Shown: positions 1 through 6,428, counted from the first letter of the stretch. The stretch is 9,432 bases of DNA from JAKQHY01 sp034429475 (GCA_034429475.1 DAOUGD010000007.1:1-9432), one strand, 5' to 3'. Numbers and translations: made by a program. Notes: a model not told the origin generated them from the letters alone.

Positions 1-150
1 GCGGGGCTTCGCCCCGCCACAAAAATCCCCCTTTATCCCCGGCCTTTAGGCCATCAATGGGTCAAATGCGATAGCCCTGAAAGCCTTCACTTGACGTAAT
101 GGCTGCCTGTGTTAAAAAGGTAGGTTGATCATCTGTATGAAAGAAGCGCG
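1..150. other. Gene-free leader with two small hairpins
   Basis: I see no coding sequence here. Positions 1-17 form a perfect hairpin (7-bp stem GCGGGGC/GCCCCGC, loop TTC). No T-run follows it on the + strand, and the window edge cuts off whatever follows on the - strand, so it could be the end of a terminator for a gene to the left or part of a repeat. Positions 41-52 form a smaller hairpin (GGCC, TTTA, GGCC). A TTGACG hexamer at 91-96 resembles a -35 box, but no convincing -10 follows at 16-18 bp, so I do not call a promoter. Confidence 0.5.
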
Positions 151-1122
151 ATGGCTCCTATCCTGAAAATGATATTGGCGGCCCTGTCCGCCGCGTTGAT
201 ACTCACGGCGACCGGCTGCCAAACGCCGCCGGCGGCCGTGCCGCCTACGGCGACGCCAGAAATCGAAGTGCCTGTCGCCTATCCCGATTACGCACGCCGC
301 ATCATCTTTTCTGCTGATGGCGACCTGCACGTCATGCACGCCAACGGTGTAGGGCGACAGAATCTCACCCCCGACACACCCTCGTACGAGACGATGCCGG
401 CATGGTCGCCCGACGGGCGCTTCATCGCTTTCGTCTCCGACCGCGCGGGCAACGAGGACATTTACCTCGCGCCGGCATCTGCGCCCGGCGACCCGGCGCA
501 GCAAGTCGCTATCACCCAGACGCCTGACCAGGAACACGCGCCGGCCTGGGCGCCCGGCGGACGTCAACTGGCTTTCGCCGCCAACGAGAACAAAAGTTGG
601 GGAATCTATCTCGTTGACCTGGCGCGGAACGACTATTGGCCGACCGATCCGGCCCTCGCCGGCCCGCTGCGGCGCACCTACAACCTCCGCACCGACCATC
701 ATCCCACGTGGGCCGCCGACGGCTCGCGCCTGGCCTACACCAGCGATCAAAATGGACGCTGGCAGGTGTTCCAAATGCAGTGGGATGGCAGCCAACAGGA
801 AGCCTATCCCGGCAGTGAGGCGCTCTCCGGTAGCACGCACCCCGATTGGTCGCCGGATATGACGCGCCTGGCGGTGGCCGGGCTGCTGAACAACAACTGG
901 GACATTTACGTAATTGACGCCGGCGATGGCCGGCTGCACGCACTGACCACGCATCCCGCCAAAGACTGGGGGCCGCGCTGGTCGCCGGACGGCGAATGGA
1001 TTGTGTTCGTCTCGGAGCGCAGCGGCAACGGCGACCTGTACCTGGCGCGCGCCGATGGCTCCGAGGAATGGCGGCTGACCGACAGTCTCGCCGTCGAAAC
1101 CTTCCCGGATTGGGAACCGTGA
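151..1122 (+). CDS. TolB-like PD40 beta-propeller lipoprotein
   Basis: Predicted exported lipoprotein with a six-bladed propeller of TolB/PD40 (WD40-like) type. Residues 1-22 are a lipoprotein signal (hydrophobic LAALSAALILTA, lipobox ATG-C, lipidated Cys23), followed by a Pro/Thr-rich spacer to about residue 45. PD40 signatures of the form W-S/A-P-D-G followed by a strand and an IYL/DIY motif lie at Trp85, Trp133, Trp187, Trp233 and Trp277. A first half-blade (IIFSADGDLHVM, 51-62) and a closing FPDWEP at the C-terminus suggest the usual circular closure. The family binds proteins or peptides; no enzyme residues are visible and the partner is unknown. ATG 151 is the first possible start after an in-frame TAG at 121; the SD is weak (GAAG), and ATG 169 would give a shorter signal peptide. 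It is not tolB itself: there is no tol-pal context and no TolB N-terminal domain. Confidence 0.9.
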   Translation: MAPILKMILAALSAALILTATGCQTPPAAVPPTATPEIEVPVAYPDYARRIIFSADGDLHVMHANGVGRQNLTPDTPSYETMPAWSPDGRFIAFVSDRAGNEDIYLAPASAPGDPAQQVAITQTPDQEHAPAWAPGGRQLAFAANENKSWGIYLVDLARNDYWPTDPALAGPLRRTYNLRTDHHPTWAADGSRLAYTSDQNGRWQVFQMQWDGSQQEAYPGSEALSGSTHPDWSPDMTRLAVAGLLNNNWDIYVIDAGDGRLHALTTHPAKDWGPRWSPDGEWIVFVSERSGNGDLYLARADGSEEWRLTDSLAVETFPDWEP

Positions 1123-1207
1123 ACAACTCAAATTTTTCAGCGGATTCAACGTATTGAAACAGATCCGTTAATCCTCACATTCCGTAAATCCTGTTATTCT
1201 TGAGGAG
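1123..1207. repeat. Short gap with phased CCGTTAATCC-type repeats
   Basis: This 85-bp spacer holds degenerate repeats of a CGGATTCAACG / ATCCGTTAATCC type. The 12-mer CAGCGGATTCAA at 1138-1149 recurs exactly at 5646-5657, and CGGATTCAACG at 1141-1151 is the reverse complement of sequence at 2339-2349. No clear promoter is visible: TTGAAA at 1154-1159 lacks a good partner. Confidence 0.5.
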
Positions 1208-1216
1208 ATGCCCTTG
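1202..1216 (+). promoter_or_regulatory. Shine-Dalgarno deciding the L,D-transpeptidase start
   Basis: GAGGAG (1202-1207) abuts ATG 1208, which is too close for normal initiation. The same SD is 6 nt from in-frame TTG 1214, which is ideal spacing. Either could be used; I favour TTG 1214. Confidence 0.5.
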
Positions 1217-2290
1217 ACTCAAACTTTAACCCGACGACAGTTTCTAAAATTGCTCGGCATGAGCAGCGCGCTGGCGACGTTGGCGCCGCGACTGCACGCG
1301 CGCATCCCCTACGCCGCCGCGCAGACCCTCGCCGCCAACAGCGACGCCTGGGAGTGGTACGGGCGCGCCATTCACGCCGTCGCCTTCTACGAAGAACCCT
1401 CGACCAAGTCCACCAAGCTGGACACGCGCAACCGCGACCAGGGATTTCGCATCCTGGGGGAGACGCACGCGCCCTTCAGCGCGCACAACGATTTGTGGTA
1501 CGAGACCGAGCTGGGCTACGTCCATTCCGCGTGGGTTCTGCCGGTCAAAGTGTACCTCCCGCAGCCTTTTATCAAGGACAGCGGTGAGTGGGGTTTTTGG
1601 GGGCAAATCGCGCAGATTTACACCGAAGCTTACACCCAGCCGGCCACTAACGCCGGGCGCAAGTATCGCTTTTACGGCGGCACAGTCTTTCACGTCGTTG
1701 AGACGAAGGTGGACGAAGAAGGCGTCGGCTGGTACAAGGTGATGGACGACTACCCGCCCAAGACCATCTCCTACCAATGGGTGCTGGCGCGTGACGTGCA
1801 CCGCATCCCCCGCGCGGAGACGTCCCCCATCCGCCCCTTCGCCGGCGCAAAACGCATCGAGGTTGACCTGAGCACGCAAACGCTGACGTGCTATGAGGGT
1901 GATGAAGTCGTCTTCACTACCCGCACGGCCTCCGGCGTTGGCGGCCATCTCGCCACCCCCACCGGCGAACACTGCGTGCTGCTCAAACAGGCCTCGCGGC
2001 ACATGAGCAACGTCCCCTACGCGGGGATGGCCGAGGAGGATCAACCCGACCCGGCCGACATCTTCGATCTGCCCGGCGTGCCGTGGAACATCTTTTTCGA
2101 TTTGCAAGGTACGGCCATCCACGGAGCCTATTGGCACAACGATTTTGGGATACCCCGCAGTCATGGCTGCCTCAATGTCGCGTGTGAAGCCGCGCGGTTC
2201 ATCTACCGCTGGACGCATCCCATTGGCGGCCACGAGGACGAGTTTATCCAGAGCGACCGCAAGGTGGGGACGCCCATCATCATCCGGTAA
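1208..2290 (+). CDS. Tat-exported L,D-transpeptidase (YkuD family)
   Basis: Predicted cell-wall L,D-transpeptidase, an enzyme class that forms 3-3 peptidoglycan cross-links or attaches proteins to the wall outside the membrane. The N-terminus is a twin-arginine signal (TRRQFLKLLG, Arg9-Arg10, then a hydrophobic stretch and AxA-like sites near 31-39), implying folded export by Tat. Residues about 55-115 and 135-195 look like two SH3-like modules that may bind peptidoglycan (inference). The YkuD catalytic domain covers about 214-360, starting KRIEVDLSTQTLTCYE. Its signature is intact: His305-Gly, then SHGCLN with His319 and nucleophile Cys321. ATG 1208 is only 0-2 nt from the SD GAGGAG (1202-1207), whereas an in-frame TTG at 1214 has 6-nt spacing and keeps the Tat motif, so the real start may be TTG 1214. 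The gene lies 85 bp after the propeller lipoprotein gene. Confidence 0.93.
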   Translation: MPLTQTLTRRQFLKLLGMSSALATLAPRLHARIPYAAAQTLAANSDAWEWYGRAIHAVAFYEEPSTKSTKLDTRNRDQGFRILGETHAPFSAHNDLWYETELGYVHSAWVLPVKVYLPQPFIKDSGEWGFWGQIAQIYTEAYTQPATNAGRKYRFYGGTVFHVVETKVDEEGVGWYKVMDDYPPKTISYQWVLARDVHRIPRAETSPIRPFAGAKRIEVDLSTQTLTCYEGDEVVFTTRTASGVGGHLATPTGEHCVLLKQASRHMSNVPYAGMAEEDQPDPADIFDLPGVPWNIFFDLQGTAIHGAYWHNDFGIPRSHGCLNVACEAARFIYRWTHPIGGHEDEFIQSDRKVGTPIIIR

Positions 2291-2313
2291 AAAAATGATT
2301 CTCTCAATGGATG

Positions 2314-2355
2314 CAACGGAATTTAGCAGATAGTCTTCCGTTGAATCCGTTGAAG
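2314..2355. repeat. Hairpin plus 9-bp tandem repeat after L,D-transpeptidase gene
   Basis: CAACGGAA (2314-2321) pairs perfectly with TTCCGTTG (2336-2343) across a 14-nt loop. The right arm runs into a 9-bp tandem, CCGTTGAAT (2338-2346) and CCGTTGAAG (2347-2355). It lies 24 bp after the stop codon. It has no T-run, so it is a weak terminator candidate and more likely one of the dispersed intergenic repeats of this genome. Confidence 0.5.
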
Positions 2356-2381
2356 CTATTGCAAAGGGAACAGGAAACAAA

Positions 2382-3287
2382 GTGGGAAAGCACTATTGGC
2401 AGGCGAATGGACTGTTGTTGTTGACGGCGATTATTTGGGGATTTGCGTTTGTGGCGCAGCGGGTGGGCATGGATTACGTCGGGCCGTTCACCTACAACGC
2501 GGTGCGCTTCGCGCTTGGCGGGCTGGCGCTGCTGCTGCTCATGCCGCTACTGACGCGGTCAGCGTCGCCGCAAACGCCGGCACCCGCGTCGCGCTCGGTG
2601 CTCAAGAATAGCTTGCTGGTGGGCGTGGTCCTATTCGGCGGGGCGACGTTTCAACAGGTGGGGGTCGCCAACACCACCGCCGGCAAGGCCGGCTTCATCA
2701 CCGGCCTGTACGTCGTCCTGGTGCCGATCCTGGGGCTGTTATGGAAACAGCGCACCGCGCCGGGGACGTGGCTGGGCGCGCTCCTGGCCGTCGGGGGACT
2801 CTACCTGCTCAGTGTGACCGAAAAATTCACTATGGCTACGGGGGATTTGCAGGTTTTGATCGGCGCCGGCTTCTGGGCCGTCCACATCCAACTCCTGGCG
2901 CACCTATCCACACACATCGCGCCGATCAAACTGGCTGCCTACCAATTCCTGGTCTGCGCCATCCTCAGCTTTGGCGCGGCGCTGATCCAGGAAACCATCA
3001 CTGCTCAGGGACTCCGCGACGCACTGATTCCGATTCTCTACGGCGGGTTGATCTCGGTCGGGATCGCCTACACCCTTCAGGTCGTGGCGCTGCGGGACGC
3101 GCACCCGGCCCACGCTTCCATCCTGATGAGCCTCGAAGCGGTGTTCGCGTTGGTCGGGGGGATGCTGTTGCTGCAAGAATCGCTGGCCCTGCGCGGGATC
3201 GTCGGCTGCGCGCTGATGCTGGCGGGGACGCTGCTCTCGCAGTTGTGGGGAGTGCCAGAACGTGAGCCGTCAAACGTCAAGGTATGA
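2382..3287 (+). CDS. EamA/DMT-superfamily permease
   Basis: Ten-helix inner-membrane transporter of the drug/metabolite transporter superfamily, built from two EamA repeats of five helices each (about residues 10-145 and 155-288). Supporting motifs: IIWGFAFV in helix 1, FTYNAVRFALGG in helix 2, FQQVGVANTTAGKAGFI near helices 3-4, and in the second half SLEAVFALVGG followed by LRGIVGCALMLAGTLL as the final helix. The family includes amino-acid, metabolite and drug exporters; the substrate cannot be read from sequence. Length 301 aa is normal. The start is GTG 2382, preceded by an AGGAAA SD at about 2372-2377; the first helix follows immediately, as expected. The last codons overlap the left arm of the inverted repeat at 3268-3303. 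The gene is convergent with the next one. Confidence 0.92.
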   Translation: MGKHYWQANGLLLLTAIIWGFAFVAQRVGMDYVGPFTYNAVRFALGGLALLLLMPLLTRSASPQTPAPASRSVLKNSLLVGVVLFGGATFQQVGVANTTAGKAGFITGLYVVLVPILGLLWKQRTAPGTWLGALLAVGGLYLLSVTEKFTMATGDLQVLIGAGFWAVHIQLLAHLSTHIAPIKLAAYQFLVCAILSFGAALIQETITAQGLRDALIPILYGGLISVGIAYTLQVVALRDAHPAHASILMSLEAVFALVGGMLLLQESLALRGIVGCALMLAGTLLSQLWGVPEREPSNVKV

Positions 3288-3303
3288 TGCTTGACGTTTG
3301 ACG
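3268..3303. repeat. 14-bp perfect inverted repeat between convergent genes
   Basis: CGTCAAACGTCAAG (3268-3281) is the exact reverse complement of CTTGACGTTTGACG (3290-3303), with an 8-nt loop. Each arm is itself a 7-bp tandem (CGTCAAA, CGTCAAG). The left arm lies inside the end of the EamA gene and the right arm ends 7 bp before the stop of the opposing lipoprotein gene. This placement suits a shared bidirectional terminator or mRNA 3'-end stabiliser, but neither side has a T-run, so classical Rho-independent termination is doubtful. Confidence 0.75.
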
Positions 3304-3310
3304 CAGCACC

Positions 3311-4312
3311 TCATTCCAGGAAGGCAAACGTCTCTCCCACCTCACGCACTAACGTGGGAATAGCATCCTCGCCCACCGCCCGCATGCGCAGGACGTAGAG
3401 CCAGCGGTCGTCGCCCTGGATGACCCAGGTTTCCGCCGGACCGCCCATATAGCCGGGCCATTCTTCGGTGAAGCGGAAGGCGGGGCGCCCCTGCCACTGC
3501 GCTTCCTCGGTTGCCAGGAGGGCGGGGGGGCGCTCTGCGGGATAGGTAGCTTCCAGCATTACCAGCGCCGTATTCGACGTCAGCGGCTCCGTTGGCCCCG
3601 GTGCCCACCACAGGCCGACTTCCCCCACCCCTGGGCATAACACCATCGTATCGCGCTCGCAAGAACGCCACACGCCATTACCCGCCCAAGCGTCTCCCTG
3701 CCTCTCCACCTCGACGAAAATCTCAGGCACACGCAACATCACCCCAGAGGGCAGCGTCTCAGACAGGACTCGGTAGGGCAACGGCGCCGCCCGGAAGAGG
3801 CCGGCGTGATGGCCCACCACCGGCAAGTCGGAGCGCACGTCTACCACCACCAGCCAGTCGCCAGATCGGGGTTCAAGCGGCAGTTGTAGCGGCGTCGTAC
3901 TGACGTAGCGTTCTCCCCCCAATGACAGCAATTCGTAAGTCCCATAGAGAACCGTGCCAGGCTCAAACACCGTCGCCGCCACAATAGCCGAGGGAACCAC
4001 ACCCGGCGGGGCCGCGAGACTGACTTCAAGGCGCGCTGGCGGCAGCGCGGAGGCCACTTCCGGCAAGTGCAGCGATAGTTGCAGCGGCGGAAGCGGCGTG
4101 GGCGTGGGTGTGAGGGTAGGTGTGGCCGTCGGTGTGGACGTGAGCGTCGCGGTCGGCGGCAACGAGAGTGTGGCGGTGGGAACCGACGGCGGCGTCGCGC
4201 AGGCCGCCAGGATGAGGACTAACCCCAATCCGCACAGCCTTGGAAAGGTTCGTAGTAACGGCTTCAGCCGTCCAAAGACCGCTAAAGCGGTTACACCCAA
4301 CCCAATCCTCAC
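3311..4312 (-). CDS. Lipoprotein with Thr-Pro spacer, function unknown
   Basis: Predicted surface lipoprotein. A hydrophobic segment ending LVLILAAC gives a classic lipobox (Leu-Ala-Ala-Cys); from GTG 4312 the lipidated Cys is residue 38. A low-complexity Thr/Pro spacer follows (for example TATPTLTPTPTPLPP, DNA about 4094-4180), then about 255 residues of probable beta-rich domain. The C-terminal part (AQWQGRPAFRFTEEW ... WLYVLRMRAVGED ... VGETFAF) loosely recalls PsbP/DUF1795-like domains, but I do not assign a family. An ATG at 4387 would overlap apbC by 74 bp and add an implausible leader. GTG 4312 starts one base after the apbC TAA and suits translational coupling. The mature start is clear; the true initiation codon is not, because residues just before the signal core are encoded by a palindromic repeat (4255-4294). 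TTG 4228 is a further candidate. Confidence 0.8.
   Translation of the reverse strand: MRIGLGVTALAVFGRLKPLLRTFPRLCGLGLVLILAACATPPSVPTATLSLPPTATLTSTPTATPTLTPTPTPLPPLQLSLHLPEVASALPPARLEVSLAAPPGVVPSAIVAATVFEPGTVLYGTYELLSLGGERYVSTTPLQLPLEPRSGDWLVVVDVRSDLPVVGHHAGLFRAAPLPYRVLSETLPSGVMLRVPEIFVEVERQGDAWAGNGVWRSCERDTMVLCPGVGEVGLWWAPGPTEPLTSNTALVMLEATYPAERPPALLATEEAQWQGRPAFRFTEEWPGYMGGPAETWVIQGDDRWLYVLRMRAVGEDAIPTLVREVGETFAFLE
4255..4294. repeat. 40-bp double-hairpin repeat inside lipoprotein 5' end
   Basis: Outer arms GTAAC (4255-4259) and GTTAC (4290-4294) enclose two perfect hairpins: ACGGCT/AGCCGT (4258-4271, TC at the centre) and ACCGCT/AGCGGT (4278-4291, AA at the centre). The two halves are imperfect reverse complements of each other (13 of 16 positions). 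CCGCT...AGCGG recurs at 5637-5651 in a gap, which suggests an intergenic repeat family; here it falls within a reading frame. Confidence 0.7.
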
Positions 4313-4313
4313 T

Positions 4314-5396
4314 TTAGTGAGAATCTGGAGCCGGCGCGGCAGCAACCACGGCCTGTACTGCCGCCACCAGTGGCGCGAACTCGTCATTTTCGTAAGCCTC
4401 GATGTGTCCGGCGTCGCCCAACTGCGTCATCCGGGAGTCTATGCCAATCTTGCCGAGGAAAGCCGTCCCAAACGCTCGCGCCATTTCCTCCGATTTGCCC
4501 TTGCCAAACAACTCGAAGCGCGCATTACAGTCCGGGCAAATCACGTAGCTCATGTTTTCCACCACGCCGATCAACGGTGTGTTCATGTGACCGGCCATGT
4601 TCGCGGCCTTCCGCACCACCATCTCCGCCAAATCCTGCGGCGACGTGACCAACACAATGCCGGTAAGCGGCAGCGCCTGCATCACCGTCAACGCCGCGTC
4701 CGACGTGCCGGGCGGCATGTCCACCACCAGGATGTCCAGGTCGCCCCAGAACACGTCATTCCAGAATTGCTGGATGGCCCCGGCAATCAGCGGGCCGCGC
4801 CAGATAACGGCGTCCTCTTCGCGTTCCAGCATCAGGTTGATGGACATGATTTTGATACCCGTAGCCGTGGTCGGCGGCATAATACCGAGCGGCGAAGAGA
4901 GCGGCGGTTCGGCGACGCCCAGCAATTTGGGGATGCTAGGGCCGGTGATGTCCGCGTCCAACACGCCCACGCGCAAGTCCGCGCGCCGCAGCCCCACCGC
5001 GAGCATCGCGGCCACGGTGGATTTCCCCACCCCGCCCTTGCCGCTCATCACCGCGACTACGGCCTTGATGCGGTTCAAGTTAGCCGCCGGGAATCCCGAT
5101 CCCTGCTGCTTGCCGGCCTGCAACACCTCGCGCAGATGCGCTTTCTCCTCCTCGGTCATCGCGGTGAGCGCAACGCGGACTTCGAGGTCATCCCCTAGCG
5201 CGTCCACCACACGCCCCACGTCCTGCGCGATTTGATCCTGCAAAGGGCACGTCGCTACCGTCAGCGCAATCGTGACGTTAATCGTCTTTCCGACAATCTG
5301 TACTTCACGCACCATCCCCAATTCCACAATATTGCGGTGCAATTCGGGATCCATAACGCTGCGGAGAGCATCCAACACTTGTTCTTTGGTAATCAC
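4314..5396 (-). CDS. apbC: Mrp/NBP35-family Fe-S cluster carrier ATPase
   Basis: Cytosolic P-loop ATPase that binds a [4Fe-4S] cluster and delivers it to apo-proteins. An N-terminal MIP18/DUF59 domain spans about residues 3-80 (VMDPELHRNIVELGMV; conserved Cys50 in ATCPLQDQI). The Mrp ATPase domain covers about 110-350: deviant Walker A SGKGGVGKST (118-127), DADITGPSIPKLLG (148-160), the Walker B-like VVDMPPGTSD (224-233), and the cluster-binding CPDC (Cys287, Cys290) before NARFELFGKG. Length 360 aa is normal and all key residues are present. The start is GTG 5396, supported by a strong SD AGAGGAGG (5403-5410) six bases upstream. The lipoprotein frame begins right after its TAA stop, so the two are probably co-transcribed. 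Also called mrp. Confidence 0.96.
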   Translation of the reverse strand: MITKEQVLDALRSVMDPELHRNIVELGMVREVQIVGKTINVTIALTVATCPLQDQIAQDVGRVVDALGDDLEVRVALTAMTEEEKAHLREVLQAGKQQGSGFPAANLNRIKAVVAVMSGKGGVGKSTVAAMLAVGLRRADLRVGVLDADITGPSIPKLLGVAEPPLSSPLGIMPPTTATGIKIMSINLMLEREEDAVIWRGPLIAGAIQQFWNDVFWGDLDILVVDMPPGTSDAALTVMQALPLTGIVLVTSPQDLAEMVVRKAANMAGHMNTPLIGVVENMSYVICPDCNARFELFGKGKSEEMARAFGTAFLGKIGIDSRMTQLGDAGHIEAYENDEFAPLVAAVQAVVAAAPAPDSH

Positions 5397-5402
5397 TCAA
5401 AG

Positions 5403-5410
5403 CCTCCTCT
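5403..5410 (-). promoter_or_regulatory. Strong Shine-Dalgarno for apbC GTG start
   Basis: On the - strand AGAGGAGG lies 6 nt before GTG 5396 and fixes that non-ATG start. Confidence 0.75.
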
Positions 5411-5424
5411 GAAAATAAAGACTG

Positions 5425-5494
5425 TTTCACGCAAAGGCGCAAAGGCGCAAAGTAAAAAACGAGAACTTGGCGAGCCTGGCGTCTTTGCGTGAAA
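5425..5494. repeat. Inverted repeat with GCAAAGGC octamer array
   Basis: TTTCACGCAAAG (5425-5436) and CTTTGCGTGAAA (5483-5494) are perfect 12-bp inverted arms. The left arm continues into an 8-bp tandem, GCAAAGGC at 5431-5438 and 5439-5446 with a partial third copy to 5452. The element sits in the 5' region of apbC, 29 bp before its start codon, so any transcript entering from upstream could fold here. GCAAAGGCGCAAAG-type intergenic repeats are known from other bacteria such as filamentous cyanobacteria; a role is unproven. Confidence 0.7.
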
Positions 5495-5636
5495 TTTTCA
5501 TCCAACCGCTGGTGAACCGCCGGTTAATGATGAATTCCCTTGAAAATAGTCCGATAGTCTTTAGTCTAGTAGTCTGATAGTCATTTTCATCCAACCGCTA
5601 ATGAATCACCGGTTCATGACGAATTCCCGAAAATAG
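5494..5636. repeat. Two diverged ~55-bp direct repeats flanking a TAGTC array
   Basis: Copy A (5494-5549, 56 bp) and copy B (5583-5636, 54 bp) both start ATTTTCATCCAACCGCT and both end in GAATTCCC...GAAAATAG. They differ by seven substitutions and a 2-base indel. Each copy has internal AACCG...CGGTT arms. Between and overlapping them TAGTC occurs five times (starting at 5547, 5555, 5562, 5570, 5578), a 7-8 bp phase. No reading frame is supported here. Confidence 0.75.
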
Positions 5637-5693
5637 CCGCTAAAACAGCGGATTCAAAGGGTGTGTTTTTGCGGGTGGCGCGCCGCCCGCAAA
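5637..5693. repeat. Two hairpins, including a 26-nt palindrome
   Basis: CCGCT (5637-5641) pairs with AGCGG (5647-5651). Next, 5668-5693 is self-complementary along its whole length: TTTGCGGG at the left, CCCGCAAA at the right, one T-G wobble, and GGCGCGCC at the centre. It is GC-rich in an AT-rich setting, but no U-tract follows directly on either strand, so I treat it as a repeat or structural element rather than a definite terminator. Confidence 0.55.
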
Positions 5694-5719
5694 TATTTTA
5701 GGACTCGCCCTTCAGGGTA

Positions 5720-5753
5720 TTAGCATTATAAACCCCCCCAAGGCTGGGGGGGC
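5720..5753 (-). terminator. Probable intrinsic terminator of def
   Basis: Read on the - strand, a 7-bp all-G/C stem (seven C at one arm, seven G at the other; + strand 5733-5739 and 5746-5752) with a 6-nt loop is followed by TTTATAATG. It lies 28 bp downstream of the def stop codon. The T-tract is short and interrupted, hence moderate confidence. Confidence 0.55.
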
Positions 5754-5780
5754 TAAACACAGCACGCAAAACGATTGGCA

Positions 5781-6329
5781 CTACGCCGCAACGGCAGCTT
5801 CCGCCGCTTCCTGCGCTTCGACTTTCTCCTCGTCGCCCGGACGGACTTCCCAAATGCGATCGGGAGCGGTCAACTTATCAATGTAGAGCACGCCCTCGCA
5901 ATGGTCAATTTCATGTTGGAAAACGCGCGCGACGTAGCCTTTCAAGCGAAGCCGCAGGGGTTTCCCGCGCACGTCCACACCGCGCACGACCACCTCCGTG
6001 GCCCGTTCTACTTCTCCAACGTAACCAGGAACAGACAGACAGCCCTCCCGGCCCACTTCGGTTTGCCGTGAAATCTTCACGATTTCCGGGTTGATCACCA
6101 TGTAGAGCTTCCCGCTGTCGGGAATTTTCTCATCTTCAGGCACTTCGATGACGATCAACCGGAGCAATTCGCCCACCTGCACCGCTGCCAGACCCACGCC
6201 CTCACGCTCGTACATTGTGTCAATCATGTCGTCAATAAGGCGAAGAATTTTCGGGGTGATCTGCCGCACGGGCCGCGACCGCTGGCGCAAACGCGGATCG
6301 CCCACCGTCACAATGTCTAATACTGCCAT
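5781..6329 (-). CDS. def: Peptide deformylase
   Basis: Cytosolic metalloenzyme that removes the N-formyl group from nascent proteins. All three family motifs are intact: motif 1 GVGLAAVQ (44-51), motif 2 EGCLSV with metal-ligand Cys97, and motif 3 HEIDH with ligands His139 and His143 and catalytic Glu140. At 182 aa it is of usual length; the end is an acidic/Ala-rich tail (about 166-182) beyond the fold. ATG 6329 has the SD GGGAGG (6339-6344) at 9-nt spacing. It is not next to fmt here. The gene follows the cNMP/bPH2 gene by 99 bp on the same strand and ends before a probable terminator, so it may be read alone or from the upstream promoter. Confidence 0.97.
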   Translation of the reverse strand: MAVLDIVTVGDPRLRQRSRPVRQITPKILRLIDDMIDTMYEREGVGLAAVQVGELLRLIVIEVPEDEKIPDSGKLYMVINPEIVKISRQTEVGREGCLSVPGYVGEVERATEVVVRGVDVRGKPLRLRLKGYVARVFQHEIDHCEGVLYIDKLTAPDRIWEVRPGDEEKVEAQEAAEAAVAA

Positions 6330-6428
6330 AAACCACTGCCTCCCATGCTAAACAAAACTCCATTGTATTTTATCTACTGATAGAAGCGGAGTGCATACTT
6401 CACTCCCGTACTCTGCAAAACGCCCCAA

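Noticed and set aside
91..119. Promoter for the propeller lipoprotein gene
   Set aside because: TTGACG is a good -35, but the sequence at the -10 position (AAAAAG or TTAAAA) fits poorly in motif or spacing.
112..1149. 345-codon open frame on the - strand opposite the propeller lipoprotein
   Set aside because: It is Arg/Gly/Val-rich with no recognisable motif, while the + strand shows clear PD40 repeats and a lipobox. Long antisense frames are expected in GC-rich coding DNA.
1244..2380. 378-codon open frame on the - strand opposite the L,D-transpeptidase
   Set aside because: The + strand has an intact Tat signal and YkuD catalytic motif; the antisense product shows no domain.
4313..4387. Lipoprotein start at ATG 4387
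   Set aside because: It would overlap the apbC coding end by 74 bp and put a long basic leader before the lipobox. GTG 4312 directly after the apbC stop, or a later start, fits better.
3954..5198. 414-codon open frame on the + strand across the lipoprotein and apbC genes
   Set aside because: It spans two genes read on the other strand, starts in the antisense of the Thr-Pro tract and is His/Arg-rich without motifs; apbC is unmistakable on the - strand.
5425..5582. CRISPR array
   Set aside because: Repeat units are 5-8 bp or diverged 55-bp copies, with no regular 30-bp repeat/spacer alternation and no cas genes.
5425..5780. Insertion sequence or MITE remnant
   Set aside because: No transposase frame and no clear target duplication. 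Inverted arms exist but belong to several small separate hairpins.
6362..6390. Promoter for def
   Set aside because: TACAAT at 6362-6367 on the - strand could be a -10, but the hexamer 17 bp upstream (TCCGCT) does not resemble a -35.
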